Below, one piece after another: positions 63,259 to 64,000 of a stretch of 64,000 nucleotides of DNA (the first letter of the stretch is position 1; each line of letters starts with the position of its first letter). Both the position numbers and the translations under genes were made by a program. The DNA comes from DATAEE01 sp036258175 (GTDB lineage Bacteria; Acidobacteriota; Vicinamibacteria; Vicinamibacterales; 2-12-FULL-66-21), in the NCBI GenBank assembly GCA_036258175.1, contig DATAEE010000190.1, positions 1-64,000 of the forward strand, in the 5' to 3' direction. The notes below the pieces were generated by a model. The model was given only the letters and a program-made list of their open reading frames with translations. It did no database searches and was not told where the DNA came from.

Positions 63259-64000
63259 CTAGTGCGCTCGTTCCAGCTTCAACCGGATGTTGACGAAGTT
63301 GTACGGAGGCCAGGGCCCGGTGTACTTGAAGGTCAGCTTGTCGTAGCGCTGGCCGATTTCCTTGACGCGCGCGTCGAAGGCGAGCTCGCGGTCGCGGGCG
63401 ACCAGGAACGCGGCGTTCATGATCATCCGATCGCCTATGGGTTTGTTCGACCGGGATGCGACCGACACATCGCGCAGTGCGCCGAAGATCTCTGCGACAT
63501 AGCGCTCGGACCGCGCCTGCAGCGCCTGATCGATTAAGCGGCCGTACTGCATCCGGGCGAAGTAGGTCGATCCCTTCTGCGAGGAGATCTCCCCCTTCAG
63601 CCGGCGGATGTCCTCGTCCTCATCCTCTATCTCACGGATGATGGCCTCGCGCTCCCAGAGCACCTTGAGGCCGAATTCGAACTTGTCCCGCATCTTGCTG
63701 AGGACGTCCGTGAACGCATCGTAGGCGGAACGCAGGAGCTCGACGATGTCGTCGCCGGTCTTGAACACGGTGCCGAAGGACATCGGCAGCACCGTGTGGA
63801 GCTTCATGACGGTTTCGTTGACGCGCTGGTGCGCGAGCACGTTTTCGCGCGTCGGATCCTGCACGACCATCGGTGTGTTCGAGACGACGGCGGCGAGGTC
63901 GCGGTAATTGACGGTGTGCACTTCGGCCGGCTCGGAGCCGATCCCGAGGGGCCCGAACAGGAGCGGCGTCTCGGACTGTACGATGCAGTACACGTACTTC
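63259..64000 (-). CDS. gvpF: GvpF/GvpL-family gas vesicle protein (first copy), 5' end beyond window
   Basis: About 247 residues visible; the frame is open to the right edge, reading KYVYCIVQSETPLLFG at the edge, so only a few N-terminal residues are missing. VMKLHTVLPMSFGTVF and TFKYTGPWPPYNFVNIRLK are family signatures, with an acidic EDEDEDIRRLKGE helix between. This copy is closest to canonical GvpF and lies directly before gvpG, the order seen in Bacillus-type clusters. The upstream part of the operon lies outside. Confidence 0.92.
   Translation of the reverse strand, partial: KYVYCIVQSETPLLFGPLGIGSEPAEVHTVNYRDLAAVVSNTPMVVQDPTRENVLAHQRVNETVMKLHTVLPMSFGTVFKTGDDIVELLRSAYDAFTDVLSKMRDKFEFGLKVLWEREAIIREIEDEDEDIRRLKGEISSQKGSTYFARMQYGRLIDQALQARSERYVAEIFGALRDVSVASRSNKPIGDRMIMNAAFLVARDRELAFDARVKEIGQRYDKLTFKYTGPWPPYNFVNIRLKLERAH

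Overview
The window is a GC-rich, densely coded bacterial chromosome segment, most likely from an Acidobacteriota genome of the Vicinamibacteria type. This is inferred from four things: a MacB/FtsX-type orphan permease of the family expanded in that phylum, a Ser/Thr kinase fused to a formylglycine-enzyme-like domain, an ankyrin/PQQ-propeller fusion, and many GTG/TTG starts with ATGA/GTGA overlaps. MurE carries the DNPR motif of meso-diaminopimelate-adding enzymes, which fits a Gram-negative-type wall. No rRNA, CRISPR array, transposase or phage gene was seen.

Layout. 1-5118 (minus): a kinase running off the left edge, then a small DUF4845-like membrane protein, lepB and lepA. 5203-14113: orphan ABC permease, a broken beta-lactamase-like hydrolase, an ankyrin/PQQ protein, a processive-type glycosyltransferase translationally coupled to citrate synthase, and larB. 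14281-21552 (plus): mutS2, dnaG, rpoD, a CAU tRNA, a zinc-ribbon coiled-coil protein and an RNase HI-like protein. 21549-25093: pgeF-like, acpS, a SpoVG-like small protein and a B12-binding radical SAM protein. 25239-41548 (minus): a nearly complete division and cell wall (dcw) cluster, mraZ-rsmH-ftsL-ftsI-murE-murF-mraY-murD-ftsW-murG-murC-ftsQ-ftsA-ftsZ, without murB or ddl. In front of mraZ lie a clear promoter and a three-repeat MraZ operator. 41722-50565 (plus): ychF followed by a tightly coupled glycan locus (three family 2 glycosyltransferases, two SDR epimerases/dehydratases, a sugar aminotransferase, a secreted STN-like protein, a GNAT protein, yqeY) ending in a strong hairpin. 50909-58870: murJ, an Fsr-type transporter, a rhomboid protease, an SDR plus cupin pair, a fused alpha/beta 2-oxoacid dehydrogenase E1, and a secreted propeller-like protein.

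58872-64000 (minus) is the accessory highlight: a gas vesicle operon read from the right edge inward as gvpF/L - gvpG - tandem ArsA/Get3-type ATPase - gvpF/L - gvpS/J-like - gvpF/L - gvpK. Most junctions are ATGA, GTGA or nested overlaps. The order resembles the F-G-L-S-K block of Bacillus-type clusters, but with a duplicated ArsA/Get3 ATPase and an extra GvpF/L inserted. The structural GvpA and the AAA+ GvpN are not in view and would have to lie beyond the right edge. The Get3-like ATPase, a family that elsewhere chaperones hydrophobic tail-anchored proteins, is the best candidate here for an undescribed assembly factor.

The intergenic DNA also carries short-period repeats: a GGGACT(A/G) heptamer array that supplies overlapping stop codons for two convergent genes, a palindromic array of ten heptamers abutting the dnaG start, and two 10-bp-period CGCAGAT arrays.
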